Below, piece by piece: positions 1-10,114 of a stretch of DNA of 64,000 nucleotides; position 1 is the first letter of the stretch, and every line of letters starts with the position of its first letter. The translations under genes were made by a program, and so were the position numbers. The notes below the pieces were generated by a model, which saw only the letters and a program-made list of their open reading frames with translations, searched no databases and was not told the DNA's origin. Source of the DNA: JAEKNW01 sp963678375 (lineage in GTDB: Bacteria; Cloacimonadota; Cloacimonadia; Cloacimonadales; JAFGVF01); the NCBI GenBank assembly GCA_963678375.2, contig OY782831.1:1860001-1924000 (forward strand), in the 5' to 3' direction.

Positions 1-397
1 TCTAGTTTTACCAGCAGCTGCTGATGGTTACTTTATTTTTCTCTTAAAAGGATTCTTTGATAGTTTACCAAGAGAATTATACGAAAGTGCAAGTCTGGAC
101 GGTGCTGGAGAGTTTAGACTCTTCTGGCAATTTACTCTCTATTTGAGTAAACCAATTCTAGCTGTGATTGCTTTGGGAGCTTTTAATGCAGCTTACCGGA
201 ATTTCCTCTTCGCTTTCTTGGTTTGCCAAGATCAATCGATGTGGACACTTATGGTTCATATCTATGAATTAATGCAGAGAGCTTCTTCTGGAGTAGGTTA
301 TGCTGCCTTAGTAATTGCTGCCATGCCAACACTTGGAGTGTTTATCTTTTTTCAGAGGATTATTATCGAAGGTATTGTTATACCTATGGAAAAATAG
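1..397 (+). CDS. Sugar ABC transporter permease, C-terminal part (partial)
   Basis: Open from the window edge (codons in phase with position 2) to the TAG at 395-397, about 131 residues. The visible part holds the EAA loop of MalG-type permeases (SLPRELYESASLDGAGEF, about residues 24-41), which contacts the ATPase. Hydrophobic segments and a short basic or acidic tail follow, and the end (RIIIEGIVIPMEK) resembles carbohydrate permeases of the CUT1 family. An internal TTG at 143 could be called as a start, but the conserved EAA loop lies upstream of it, so the true start is outside the window. The position before alpha-mannosidase and hexosaminidase genes suggests that it imports an oligosaccharide, probably a manno- or N-acetylglucosamine-containing one. 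The partner permease, binding protein and ATPase would be to the left. Confidence 0.88.
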   Translation, partial: LVLPAAADGYFIFLLKGFFDSLPRELYESASLDGAGEFRLFWQFTLYLSKPILAVIALGAFNAAYRNFLFAFLVCQDQSMWTLMVHIYELMQRASSGVGYAALVIAAMPTLGVFIFFQRIIIEGIVIPMEK

Positions 398-543
398 GCT
401 AACTGTGAATGCCTATGCTCAACCAGCTTATTTTTACAGAGAAAAAGAACAATATTTAGTAAAGATTAGTTATTATAAAAGCTTGATCTAAAGGCAGAGT
501 TTATTGAAGAGTTAACATGATAAAAACAATAAAGGAATAAATT

Positions 544-3500
544 ATGGTCAATGAAAAGATTTATAAAGAGAGAATCCAGCATTGGATAAAAAGAGTTGGA
601 GATGTTGTTTTCAGCCAAGCTCATAAACTTCAAGCTCAATATATTTATGATGCAAAAAATCCTATACCTCATGATAAGATAAAAGAATATTCATGGCAGT
701 CTATAGACGTTGGTGATAAATGGGCAGATCTTTGGGGTTGTGGTTGGTTTAGATTTACAGGTAAGGTGCCAACTATCATGAAAGGTGCCAATGTGGGAGT
801 TTGGATTGATGTCCAAGGAGAAGCTTGTCTTTATAAAGATGGTCTACCATATCAAGGATTGACTAATAAAATAGATTGGAATTTGCAAGCAGGTAAATAC
901 TTTGTACCACTCTTTAAAGGTGCTAAAGGTAATGAAAATATAGAATTACTTATCGAAACTGGAGCTAATGGTCTTTTCGGAGAAGATAAGAAAGAATATA
1001 AATTAGAAAAAGCTGATATTGTAGTTTTTGACCAAGAAGCTTATGATTTATGGATGGATATAAGATGTTTATTCTCTCTTTGGGAAGGATTAACAGACAA
1101 TACTGTCCGAAAAAAGAGAATACTTCATGGTTTAAACAAAGCTTGTAACCTCTGGGATGATGGAAGAAATAAGGTGGCTTGTTTAGCATTAACTAAAGAA
1201 CTTCTTTCTTTACCAGCTAATGCTTCTGCTTTAACTGCTTGGTCAATAGGTCATGCTCATATAGATGTAGCTTGGTTATGGCCAATTAGAGAAACTCGTA
1301 GGAAATGTGGAAGAACTTTCTCTACAGCTTTAAGATTCTTAGATGAATATCCTGAATATATTTTTGGTGCATCTCAAGCTCAATTGTATCAATTTGTCAA
1401 AGAAGATTATCCTCAACTTTATCAAGAGATTAAAGATAAAGTAATAGCAGGAAAATGGGAATGTCAAGGTGCAACATGGGTTGAAATGGATACTAATATT
1501 CCTTCAGGAGAATCACTTATCAGACAGTGTATTTATGGTAGAAGATTCTTTGAAGAAGAATTTGGGAAAGCAATTGATTTTTTATGGTTACCAGATTGTT
1601 TTGGTTACACTGGTTCACTTCCCCAAATTCTCAAGAAATGTAAGGTGGAAACTTTTATCTCTCAGAAATTATCTTGGAATGATACTAATACTTTCCCACA
1701 TCATACTTATAGATGGCAGGGGATAGATGGTTCCGAAGTCCTTTGTCACTTCCTTCCAACAAATGATTATAACTTCAGTAATTTACCAAAGAGCTTTATT
1801 GAAAGCCAAGATAGATTTGCTCAAGCTGATGTCTCTGATGATTTTCTTAATCTCTATGGTATTGGTGATGGAGGAGGTGGACCTTCTAAAGAACATATTG
1901 AATTAGGGCTAAGACAGCAAAATCTAGAGGGTGTACCTAAGGTTAAATTTGCTCAAGCTAAAGACTTTATTAATAAAATCAAACAGTTAGAAAAGGAAAG
2001 CCTTCCAATGTGGCAAGGTGAGCTTTATTTTGAGTTGCATAGGGGTACTTATACAACTCAATCATTGATGAAGAAATACAATAGAAAATTAGAGCAAAAG
2101 ATGCAAATGATAGAATTCTTAAGTGTCTTAGTTAAGAATAATACTAATGACTATCTTCAACCGATTTGGAAGGATATTCTCCTAAATCAGTTCCATGATA
2201 TTATTCCTGGTTCATCGATTGGCTGGGTTTATCAAGATGCTCATAGGCTATCAGAAAGGAATTTAGATAAACTCGACCTTGTTCAACAAACTTTGACATC
2301 TCAGCTTCTAGCTAAGTCAGTTTCTCATAACAACTTAATAGTGTTTAATAGTTTGAGCCATGCCCGAAAAGAAGTAATTGAATTTGCTAGTCAGGAGTCT
2401 TATCAAGTTTTTGAGGGTCAATATCAACTTGAAACAGAATATCAAAATGGTTATATCTATTTCCAAGCATTAATTCCTCCTTTATCATATAAAGTTTTTA
2501 GATTAGAAAAGTCAGTTCAAGTAAATAAGCCACTTTTAACTAAAGATATTTTCTTAGAAAACTCATTGTTAAAAGTAGAACTTGGGCAAAAGGGGCAAAT
2601 AATTTCAATCTGGGATAAAGTAAGCAAAAGTGAATGGTTAGAAGGACCTGCTAATTCTTTAAAGCTTTGGGAAGATTTACCTAACAACTGGGGAGCTTGG
2701 GATATTAATCACTTCTATCGTGAAACAAAACCACAAGAAGCAAGTATTATAGAGCGTAAGATGATTACTAATAATAGCTTTAAACAAGCTGTTTATCAGA
2801 GACTAAGTATCGGAAACTCAGAGATTAAACAAGTAATATCACTTTATAAAGATTCTACCTTAATAGAGATTGAAAACTGGGTAGATTGGAATGAAAAGCA
2901 TAAAATGTTAAGAGTCGCTGCTAATCCAGCTATTTACTCTCCTAAAGCAACTTCTGAGATTCAATTTGGATTAGTAGAAAGACCTACCCACAAAAATACT
3001 TCTTGGGATTGGGCAAAATTTGAAGTTTTGGCTCATTCTTTCATCGATATATCTGATCAAAATCATGGTTTTGCTATTCTCAATGATTGTAAGTATGGTC
3101 ATTCTGTTCAAGATAATAGTTTGGAAGTCAATCTTTTGAGAAGTCCTGCTGATGTTCATAAAGAAGCTGATCTTGGAAAACATAACTTTACTTATGCTTA
3201 TTACCCTCATAATAATAGTTTAGCTAATAGCAATGTTATTCAGCATGCCCATTCTTTAAATCAAAAACTTTATCTCTTAGAAAGTGACATAATTCCTAAT
3301 AATCAAGAAAAATCATTATTTAAAACTGATAACCAGGCAATAGTTATTCAGACCATTAAGTACGCTGAAGCGAGCAATGATATTATACTAAGATGTTATG
3401 AAAGTCTTGGTTCAATGCAAAAGTGTAACTTAGAGTTAACAGACGATTATTCTTCTGCATATCTATGTAATATGTTAGAGGAAAATGAGGAACTTTTAGC

Positions 3501-3579
3501 GATCAAAGATAAGTCACTTGAGCTAGTATTCAATCCTTTCGAGATTAAGACTATCAAACTGACTCTGAAAGAGGACTAG
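544..3579 (+). CDS. Glycoside hydrolase family 38 alpha-mannosidase
   Basis: A protein of 1011 residues, the usual size for bacterial class II alpha-mannosidases. GH38 enzymes remove terminal alpha-linked mannose with retention of configuration and need a divalent metal. The catalytic start motif GHAHIDVAWLW gives the metal ligands H239 and D241, and WLPDCFGYTGSLPQ gives the nucleophile D351. The middle region (HRGTYTTQ...RKLE, about residues 499-520) is the helical segment typical of the family, and the C-terminal half is the beta-sandwich domain. There is no signal peptide, so it probably acts in the cytoplasm on imported oligosaccharides. The start ATG at 544 follows AAGGAATAAATT. Five bases separate it from the next gene, so the two are likely co-transcribed and translationally coupled. 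Confidence 0.95.
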   Translation: MVNEKIYKERIQHWIKRVGDVVFSQAHKLQAQYIYDAKNPIPHDKIKEYSWQSIDVGDKWADLWGCGWFRFTGKVPTIMKGANVGVWIDVQGEACLYKDGLPYQGLTNKIDWNLQAGKYFVPLFKGAKGNENIELLIETGANGLFGEDKKEYKLEKADIVVFDQEAYDLWMDIRCLFSLWEGLTDNTVRKKRILHGLNKACNLWDDGRNKVACLALTKELLSLPANASALTAWSIGHAHIDVAWLWPIRETRRKCGRTFSTALRFLDEYPEYIFGASQAQLYQFVKEDYPQLYQEIKDKVIAGKWECQGATWVEMDTNIPSGESLIRQCIYGRRFFEEEFGKAIDFLWLPDCFGYTGSLPQILKKCKVETFISQKLSWNDTNTFPHHTYRWQGIDGSEVLCHFLPTNDYNFSNLPKSFIESQDRFAQADVSDDFLNLYGIGDGGGGPSKEHIELGLRQQNLEGVPKVKFAQAKDFINKIKQLEKESLPMWQGELYFELHRGTYTTQSLMKKYNRKLEQKMQMIEFLSVLVKNNTNDYLQPIWKDILLNQFHDIIPGSSIGWVYQDAHRLSERNLDKLDLVQQTLTSQLLAKSVSHNNLIVFNSLSHARKEVIEFASQESYQVFEGQYQLETEYQNGYIYFQALIPPLSYKVFRLEKSVQVNKPLLTKDIFLENSLLKVELGQKGQIISIWDKVSKSEWLEGPANSLKLWEDLPNNWGAWDINHFYRETKPQEASIIERKMITNNSFKQAVYQRLSIGNSEIKQVISLYKDSTLIEIENWVDWNEKHKMLRVAANPAIYSPKATSEIQFGLVERPTHKNTSWDWAKFEVLAHSFIDISDQNHGFAILNDCKYGHSVQDNSLEVNLLRSPADVHKEADLGKHNFTYAYYPHNNSLANSNVIQHAHSLNQKLYLLESDIIPNNQEKSLFKTDNQAIVIQTIKYAEASNDIILRCYESLGSMQKCNLELTDDYSSAYLCNMLEENEELLAIKDKSLELVFNPFEIKTIKLTLKED

Positions 3580-3584
3580 GGTAA

Positions 3585-6011
3585 ATGAAACAATATCGAG
3601 CATTAATTCCTTTCCCGCAAAAGTTGCAAGTAAAAGGGGATAACTACTTTTACTTTTGTAAATCTGCTCTCGCAATAAAAAGTGATAAATATAAAGAATT
3701 GATAGAAGATGAACTAGTCCAAAGTCCAATTGCTAAAACTCAAGCAACAGTTACTAACTTAGAAGTTATTTATGATGATAGTCTTTCAGGAGTAGAATCT
3801 TACAGACTTAAGATAAGGCAAAATAATATTACATACTTTATAAAAAGTGAACAGGGCCTCTATTATGGCTTACAGACCATTAAACAACTGATTCGTTTTA
3901 ACCACAACAAGTTATATCCACTAGATATTGAAGATTTTCCTGCCTTTGAATGGCGGGGATTACATCTTGATGTATCTAGACACTTCTTTTCTATATCAGA
4001 GATCTATAATCTTCTAGATAGAATGGCAGAACTTAAATTAAATAGATTTCATTGGCATTTGAGTGATGACCAAGGCTGGAGAATTGAGTCTAAGCGTTAT
4101 CCGAGACTGCATGAGCTAGCTTCTGCCCGAAAAGAAAAGAATGGTAGTCTTTATCAAGCATATTATAGCCAAGAAGAGATTAGGGATCTTGTAGCTTATG
4201 CAGAATCCAAGATGATAATGGTTATTCCAGAGATAGACTTGCCAGGTCATACGCAAGCAATACTATCTGCTTATCCTGATTTATCTTGCCACAAAAAACC
4301 TCTTCCTGTATGGAATCAGTGGGGTGTTTGTGAAAACATTCTTTGTGTTTCAGATGAAAAGACTCTTGCGTTTGTAGATTCATTATTAAATGAGGTTATT
4401 CCTCTTTTTCCAGGACCATATTTTCATATTGGAGGAGATGAATGCCCAACAAGTCAGTGGGAAAAATGTCCTAAATGCCAATCTAAGCTTAGAGATATGA
4501 AAGTTAAATCATTTAGCTACTTGCAGGGAGATTTTAATCAACATTTAGCTTCTATCCTTAAGAAACATGATAAAACAATGATCGGTTGGGATGAAATTGC
4601 AGATACGAAAGCTCCAAATCAGTCTATTTTAATGTGCTGGCGAGGTGATGGGAAAGAAGCTGTTAGGAAAGCAAAGCAACAAGGCTTATTGTATATTCTG
4701 ACACCTAATCATCCTTTTTATTTTGATTGGAAACAGTCTGATAATCCTGAGGAAGCAGGAGCATTTGGAATTGCTTCTCTTGCAGATATCTATAATTTCA
4801 ATTACCAAGCTTTAGATTCTGAGCTGCTCTTAGGAATGCAAGCGAATATCTGGACTGAAAGAATTATAAGCTATGATAAATTGGAGTACATGACTTTCCC
4901 AAGAGCTCTAGCTTTAGCTGAGAATGCTTGGACTCCTATTGATAATAAAAACTATAATCGTTTCTTACTATATTTAAAAAGATACTTATCTTATTATGAT
5001 GAACTCAAGATCAATTATGCGAATGTAAATGTTGATAAGACTTGTAAATTCCATAAAGAGGAAATCATTAGACGTGAAGATTTAGTGTCAGATTTACCAG
5101 AGTTGACTGATGTTTCTTCTATCTTTAATCCAGGGGCTATCAAATTGAATGACAAGTATTATCTTCTGCTTAGAGTACAAAATAGAGGAAGAGAAACTTA
5201 TCTAGTAAAGGCTAAAAGTGACAATGGAATTGACTTTACTTTGGATGATCAACCTGTCACTATTTTAGGAATGGATTCTATAAAAAATGACATTAGACAT
5301 ATTTATGATCCTAGATTAACCTTTATAGATAATCTTATTTATATTATAACTGCAGTAGATACTAGTCAAGGTTGTTTCTTGGGTTTATTTATAAGTAAAG
5401 ACTTAGAAATCCTAGAGTGGAAGGGTTTTATATCTGATGTTGATACTAGGAATGGAGCAATCTTTCCAGAAATGATTAAGGGACGTTATGCAAGGTTAGA
5501 ACGTCCAAATAAATCTACTTTAGCTAATGGAACTAAAACTGGCTCTGCTATCTATGTTTCTTATTCAGATGATTTACTTAAGTGGGATAATCATGAACTG
5601 GTTATGCAAGGAAACCCTCACTATTGGGATGAGCTTATTGGTTCTGGCCCAGTTCCTATCAAAACTCGTCACGGATGGTTGCATATTTATCATGGAGTAG
5701 CTACTCATTTCGCTTCCAGTAATATCTATCAAGCAGGCTTTTCTTTTTTAGCTTTGGATAACCCAGCCAGAGTTCTTTTCCGATCAAAGAATAATTTCTT
5801 AGAACCAAGAGAATATTATGAATGTGTTGGACAAGTTCCCAATGTAGTTTTTCCGACTGGGATTATTGCCCTAGAATATGATGAGAAGGGCTATGTTCAA
5901 GATGATAGTGATCTCTATGTCTATTATGGCTGTGCTGACACTTCTGTAGGCTTACTTAAAACAAATATGTCATACTTTATAGAAAAGATGTTGATTGAAA
6001 AAGGAGTTTAA
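3585..6011 (+). CDS. GH20 beta-N-acetylhexosaminidase fused to a GH130 mannoside phosphorylase-type domain
   Basis: An 808-residue two-domain protein. Residues 1 to about 475 are a GH20 hexosaminidase: a small N-terminal domain, then FEWRGLHLDVSRHFF, NRFHWHLSDDQGWRIE and the catalytic pair D285-E286 in FHIGGDECP. Residues about 495-808 match GH130 five-bladed propellers: IFNPGAI, IYDPRLT (D575), NGAIFPEM, GSGPVPIKT, GWLHIYHGV and FPTGI. GH130 enzymes are mostly phosphorylases of beta-mannosides, including mannosyl-beta-1,4-GlcNAc of the N-glycan core. No signal peptide is seen, so it is likely cytoplasmic. With the GH38 gene just upstream, the set could strip alpha-mannose, cleave Man-beta-1,4-GlcNAc and release GlcNAc. 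The fusion is seen directly; the substrate is inferred. Hydrolase members also exist in GH130, so phosphorolysis is not certain. Confidence 0.9.
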   Translation: MKQYRALIPFPQKLQVKGDNYFYFCKSALAIKSDKYKELIEDELVQSPIAKTQATVTNLEVIYDDSLSGVESYRLKIRQNNITYFIKSEQGLYYGLQTIKQLIRFNHNKLYPLDIEDFPAFEWRGLHLDVSRHFFSISEIYNLLDRMAELKLNRFHWHLSDDQGWRIESKRYPRLHELASARKEKNGSLYQAYYSQEEIRDLVAYAESKMIMVIPEIDLPGHTQAILSAYPDLSCHKKPLPVWNQWGVCENILCVSDEKTLAFVDSLLNEVIPLFPGPYFHIGGDECPTSQWEKCPKCQSKLRDMKVKSFSYLQGDFNQHLASILKKHDKTMIGWDEIADTKAPNQSILMCWRGDGKEAVRKAKQQGLLYILTPNHPFYFDWKQSDNPEEAGAFGIASLADIYNFNYQALDSELLLGMQANIWTERIISYDKLEYMTFPRALALAENAWTPIDNKNYNRFLLYLKRYLSYYDELKINYANVNVDKTCKFHKEEIIRREDLVSDLPELTDVSSIFNPGAIKLNDKYYLLLRVQNRGRETYLVKAKSDNGIDFTLDDQPVTILGMDSIKNDIRHIYDPRLTFIDNLIYIITAVDTSQGCFLGLFISKDLEILEWKGFISDVDTRNGAIFPEMIKGRYARLERPNKSTLANGTKTGSAIYVSYSDDLLKWDNHELVMQGNPHYWDELIGSGPVPIKTRHGWLHIYHGVATHFASSNIYQAGFSFLALDNPARVLFRSKNNFLEPREYYECVGQVPNVVFPTGIIALEYDEKGYVQDDSDLYVYYGCADTSVGLLKTNMSYFIEKMLIEKGV

Positions 6012-6013
6012 TT

Positions 6014-7123
6014 ATGAAAAAAAATCTACTACTTATTTTTACTTTGCTAGGCTTGCTTGGCTTATCTGCTGAAAGAAAATTCCCTGTACCAATGATTGAT
6101 GACATTCCTCTTAATTATGTCTGTTATAAAAGTCCAGATAATCTAAATATAGATGGTAAACTAGATGATGAAGAATGGATAAAAGCAGATTGGACTCAAG
6201 ATTTTGTTGATATCCAAGGTTCATTAAAAGCTAATCCACCTTTTATTACCAAGGCTAAAATGCTGTGGAATGATAATTACTTTTATGTTGGTGCTTATTT
6301 GGAGGAATCTGATCTTTGGGCATCAATAACTAAAAGAGATGAAGTTATCTTCTGGGATAATGATTTCGAAGTCTTTATAGACCCTGATGGTGATAGTCAT
6401 GATTATTATGAGTTGGAACTTAATGCTTTTAATACAGTCTGGGATTTGTTAGTTATAAAGCCTTATAGGGATAGGGGACAGGTAGCTTTTAATAGCTGGG
6501 ACATAAAAGGTTTAGAGACTGCTGTTCATCTTGAAGGAAGCCTTAATGACCCTTCTGATAAAGATGATTATTGGTCAGTTGAAATAGCTATCCCTTGGCA
6601 ATCACTAGCAGAAGCTGCCCACAAAGAAACTCCTCCTCTTGATAATGATATTTGGAAAGTTAATTTTTCTAGAGTCCATTGGCAATTAGAAAAAACTAAC
6701 AAGGGATATATAAAGAAGATTAATCCAGATACAGGAAGGCTTTATCCAGAAATGAATATTGTCTGGTCTCCCCAAGGCCTTATTGCCATGCATTATCCAG
6801 AAATGTGGGGTAATGTCATGTTTAGTCACCAAGAAGTAGGTAAAGGTAAAGTAGCTTTCATCCCAGATGATTTACAAGCTGAAAAGATTTATCTTAGAAA
6901 AGCTTATTATGAACAGAAAGAATATTTTCTCCAGAATGGAAACTATTCAACTAACTTAGAACTACTAAATCTGAAAGAACCTGATTTTAAGGACTATCAA
7001 AAGAAATTACTAATCTATACTTCTCCAAATACTTTTCATTTAATCCTAAAAAGCCTGAATAATAAACCTGATTTACATATCTTTCAGGATGGTAGATTAT
7101 TGGAGAAAATTGATTTTCATTAG
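6014..7123 (+). CDS. Secreted CBM9-like carbohydrate-binding protein
   Basis: 369 residues starting two bases after the GH20-GH130 stop; AAAGGAG precedes the ATG. The N-terminus (MKKNLLLIFTLLGLLGLSAE) is a signal peptide. Residues about 40-270 resemble family 9 carbohydrate-binding modules and related domains: DNLNIDGKLDDEEWIKADW near the start, then FWDNDFEVFIDPDGDSHDYYE and WSVEIAIPWQSL. Proteins of this kind are often annotated as carbohydrate-binding family 9-like. It has no catalytic module that I recognise, and it lacks the surface-sorting tail of other secreted proteins here. Because it lies in the glycan operon, it probably binds glycans in the periplasm or at the cell surface. Its C-terminal 80 residues are charged and of unknown role. 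Confidence 0.8.
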   Translation: MKKNLLLIFTLLGLLGLSAERKFPVPMIDDIPLNYVCYKSPDNLNIDGKLDDEEWIKADWTQDFVDIQGSLKANPPFITKAKMLWNDNYFYVGAYLEESDLWASITKRDEVIFWDNDFEVFIDPDGDSHDYYELELNAFNTVWDLLVIKPYRDRGQVAFNSWDIKGLETAVHLEGSLNDPSDKDDYWSVEIAIPWQSLAEAAHKETPPLDNDIWKVNFSRVHWQLEKTNKGYIKKINPDTGRLYPEMNIVWSPQGLIAMHYPEMWGNVMFSHQEVGKGKVAFIPDDLQAEKIYLRKAYYEQKEYFLQNGNYSTNLELLNLKEPDFKDYQKKLLIYTSPNTFHLILKSLNNKPDLHIFQDGRLLEKIDFH

Positions 7124-7155
7124 ATTTTGCGTAAGTTGAATTTGAACTATAAAGA

Positions 7156-7182
7156 AAAGCTCTGAAAGGGGCTCAGAGCTTT
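7156..7182. terminator. Bidirectional terminator hairpin between convergent genes
   Basis: AAAGCTCTGA pairs with CTCAGAGCTTT around a short loop. It lies between the converging glycan operon and the GLUG-repeat protein gene. T-rich stretches follow on both strands, so it can stop transcription from either side. Confidence 0.75.
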
Positions 7183-7207
7183 ACTTGTTTTGGATTTGTT
7201 TTTTGGA

Positions 7208-9931
7208 CTATTTCATCAGAATCATTTTGTTTGTCTTGCTGTAATTATCAGTAATTAACTTATATAAGTAGATCCCTGATGAAACTTTGTTATTATTGTT
7301 ATCTAAACCATTCCAAATAACATCTAGTCTAGTATTAGGACTAGTAATATATTCATTAATAAGAGTTTTAACTAGCTGACCTCTCATGTTATATACTTCT
7401 AATCTTACATGTTGAGCTTGTGATACTGAATAAGAAATAGTAGTTTCTGGATTAAAAGGATTTGGATAATTGCCATAAAGTTCAGTTCTCAAAATGGCAT
7501 TATCAATATCATGGCCTTCCTCACCTGAAATTTTTATAGTAACTGGACCAAACATTTGGCTAGTTCCATCAAAGTCATTAGATTGAAGCCAGTAGTTATA
7601 AGTAGTGTTCATTTCAACTTCATCATCTGTGTAAGAGTAGCTATCACCCATAGCTTGATTGGAAGCTGTTATCATAGTAGCTGTTATTCTTAAGGCATTA
7701 TCTTGATTCTCATTCTCTGATCTAAAAATATTATAACCTAAAAGATTTGATTCAGAAGCTGTTTCCCAAGATATTTGAGCAAAATTATCTGCTGTTGTTA
7801 TAGCATTGAAGGAGGAGAGTTCAACAGGGAGGGTAAAGTCATCATTATTTGTTACAACAATGTCTTTGTTACCTTTTGATCCATCATAGTTGTAAATAAT
7901 ATATAGTCTACCTTCCATAATTAACCAGACATCCACTTCTGAAGAACCGTCATAAAGATCTAATTCAGTCCCACCAATATATACATGAGAAATTTCAGCT
8001 AACTCAGGATAAAATATTTGAATAATATAAAATCCTATCATATCAAAGTTATAAGTAAATGCAGCTATTGGTTGATATGCAAAACCCTCTGTTGGTAGGT
8101 TTTCTAAAATGACAGGAACATGAGGAGTTGCATTATCTGGAATATCAATACTTATTCCCGCTATAGGGTTAGTTTCACTAGGTATTTCTGGTTGAATTTC
8201 TACATTAGTTGTAAACATATATTCTTGTGGTTCTGTAGTAGGATATGATTTTTGTTCATTTATTTTGTAATAAGGGGTAACAGTCCATCTTACTATAGCT
8301 GAAGAAGGAAGTTCACCACCAGGAAGACCAGTAAAGGAGAAAGCTACACGAGATTCTTCATTTTCTACATTTCCAATGATAGTATCGATTTCTGTTTCAA
8401 CTTGAATAGTAACTCTAACATCATATCCTCTAGTGAAACCAACTACTTGAGGAATAGCATCCCAAGATAGAGAAACATCTGTTGCTTCATTCCATTGTCC
8501 GTCTGTAGGCAATATATTTGTTGTAATATGAGGACAAACTATAGATGCAGGAATAAGATCTTCTGCCCAAGTTAAGTAAGGGTAACCCATGTTTCTACTG
8601 GCATCCATACTCCAATTATCTTCATCTCCATTAATACTCTCTCCCAGAAAATCCCAAGTAGCATTTGTGAAAGTTGATAATGTTTTCATTTCTTCAGTAC
8701 TAAGTCCAACACCAATAGCTGAAGTAGCTATTTGAGCTGTCTCATAATCCCAGAAAGAATTATCGCAAGTAAAGTTTCCACTATTCATGCCAAAACCATA
8801 TCTTGGAGCACCACCTAAAAGAGTAGTTGGTTCTCCAACTGAATAACAGTTATCAATATCCACATTAGAAGCACCACTAATAAATCCACTTACAAAAGCT
8901 CCACCTTCTACATCTCCTAGAGAATAACAGTTACTTATTACTGCAGGACTACTTGAAGTACCGTCTATAGAACCGGCAAAACCACCAACAGTTTGGTCAT
9001 AACTTGTTACATTTCCACTAGCAAAGCTGTCTTTAACATAGATAAGTTGATATCCATTGCCTATAAGTCCACCTGTTCGTGTACCTCCAATTACATCTCC
9101 ACTGGCATAACAAGAATCTACGCTTGTTGAAGCCAAATATCCACCTATTCCACCTGAATAATAGTTACCAGTAATAGTAGCAGATGAAGTACAGAGGGAT
9201 ATGTCAGAATTAAAGTTTGAGAAAGCGACTATACCACCCCAATAAAGTTTTGTGTTATCTTCGCTTAGACGTGAAACACTTCCTGCAGAAGAACAACTGC
9301 GAATTGTAGTATTAGTTGCAGTAGCTAGGCAACCTCCAACCTTATTATTTCCTGTGATTGTTCCAATCATAGAGCAGTTAGTCATAGAAGAATTTCCTAG
9401 AGAACCAGCTATACCTCCAACATCTTGGGTACCAGTAACACTTCCTTGAACTGAACAGTTGTTTAAGGTTAATCCATTTGATGATTGTCCCACTATAGCA
9501 CCAACGTAATTAGTTCCACTTATGTCTGCATTTAACAAGCTAACATTAGAAATACTTGCATTAATACAGAATCCAAAAAGACCTTGTTGGTTAGCAGCTC
9601 TATCAATGGTCAAGTTCTGAATTGCAAAATCTTGGCCATCATAATTGCCAAAGAAAGGTGATGATGAATTTCCAATTGGGATAAAACCTTCTCCACCATT
9701 TGAAGTGGAAGATTCAGAAGCATCAATCACACCAGTTTGTTGGATATAAGTTCCGGAAGCCCAATAAGAGCTTGTTGTAGATAAGGTAGTTAAATCAGCA
9801 AAATCCTCTACTAAGTAAGGGTTTTCAGAAGTACCATCTCCACTAAGTAAATTATGAGGAATCCATTTGTCCAAAGCAAAAAGTGACATACATAAAACAA
9901 CTAATAAAAGCGATAAGATAAGTTTTTTCAT
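7208..9931 (-). CDS. Surface protein with GLUG repeats and C-terminal sorting tail
   Basis: 907 residues. A signal peptide (MKKLILSLLLVVLCMSLFALDKW) is followed by an array of about eight GLUG-type repeats of 25-35 residues (VGGIAGSLGNSSMTNCSMIG style) over residues about 100-400, a parallel beta-roll or helix fold found in adhesins and IgA1-protease-like surface proteins. A fibronectin-like region and a WETASESNLLGYNIFRS domain follow. The last 85 residues are the sorting module with NYPNPFNPETTISY, RGQLVKTL, WNGLDNNNNKVSSGIY and the end MILMK. The same tail occurs at 16186, 59596 and 61304. The family suggests adhesion or a structural surface role; there is no enzymatic motif. The start has GGAG seven to eleven bases upstream. 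Confidence 0.85.
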   Translation of the reverse strand: MKKLILSLLLVVLCMSLFALDKWIPHNLLSGDGTSENPYLVEDFADLTTLSTTSSYWASGTYIQQTGVIDASESSTSNGGEGFIPIGNSSSPFFGNYDGQDFAIQNLTIDRAANQQGLFGFCINASISNVSLLNADISGTNYVGAIVGQSSNGLTLNNCSVQGSVTGTQDVGGIAGSLGNSSMTNCSMIGTITGNNKVGGCLATATNTTIRSCSSAGSVSRLSEDNTKLYWGGIVAFSNFNSDISLCTSSATITGNYYSGGIGGYLASTSVDSCYASGDVIGGTRTGGLIGNGYQLIYVKDSFASGNVTSYDQTVGGFAGSIDGTSSSPAVISNCYSLGDVEGGAFVSGFISGASNVDIDNCYSVGEPTTLLGGAPRYGFGMNSGNFTCDNSFWDYETAQIATSAIGVGLSTEEMKTLSTFTNATWDFLGESINGDEDNWSMDASRNMGYPYLTWAEDLIPASIVCPHITTNILPTDGQWNEATDVSLSWDAIPQVVGFTRGYDVRVTIQVETEIDTIIGNVENEESRVAFSFTGLPGGELPSSAIVRWTVTPYYKINEQKSYPTTEPQEYMFTTNVEIQPEIPSETNPIAGISIDIPDNATPHVPVILENLPTEGFAYQPIAAFTYNFDMIGFYIIQIFYPELAEISHVYIGGTELDLYDGSSEVDVWLIMEGRLYIIYNYDGSKGNKDIVVTNNDDFTLPVELSSFNAITTADNFAQISWETASESNLLGYNIFRSENENQDNALRITATMITASNQAMGDSYSYTDDEVEMNTTYNYWLQSNDFDGTSQMFGPVTIKISGEEGHDIDNAILRTELYGNYPNPFNPETTISYSVSQAQHVRLEVYNMRGQLVKTLINEYITSPNTRLDVIWNGLDNNNNKVSSGIYLYKLITDNYSKTNKMILMK

Positions 9932-10114
9932 TTTTTCTCCTTTTCTTTTTTAAAATTTTAAAAAACAAAATCCATTTAACGATATATAATAGCATTATTG
10001 ATGCCAAAAATACCTCCTAAAGGCATATAGTTTGTAACTTATTGTTAGATTGGTAAATATAATAAAAAGCATATGTCGCTGAAATGAATTGATTTCCCAA
10101 GAAAACTAACTAAA

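Noticed and set aside
143..397. Separate 84-residue membrane protein starting at TTG 143
   Set aside because: The conserved EAA loop of the permease is in frame upstream, so this is the end of a larger gene cut by the window edge.
9252..9449. 65-residue plus-strand ORF inside the GLUG gene
   Set aside because: A shadow of the repeat-rich coding strand, with no ribosome binding site and proline- and valine-rich antisense composition.
7208..9931. Repeats in the GLUG gene as a CRISPR array
   Set aside because: The repeats are protein-coding, 25-35 codons long and divergent; there are no identical short direct repeats with spacers. I found no CRISPR array or cas gene in the window.
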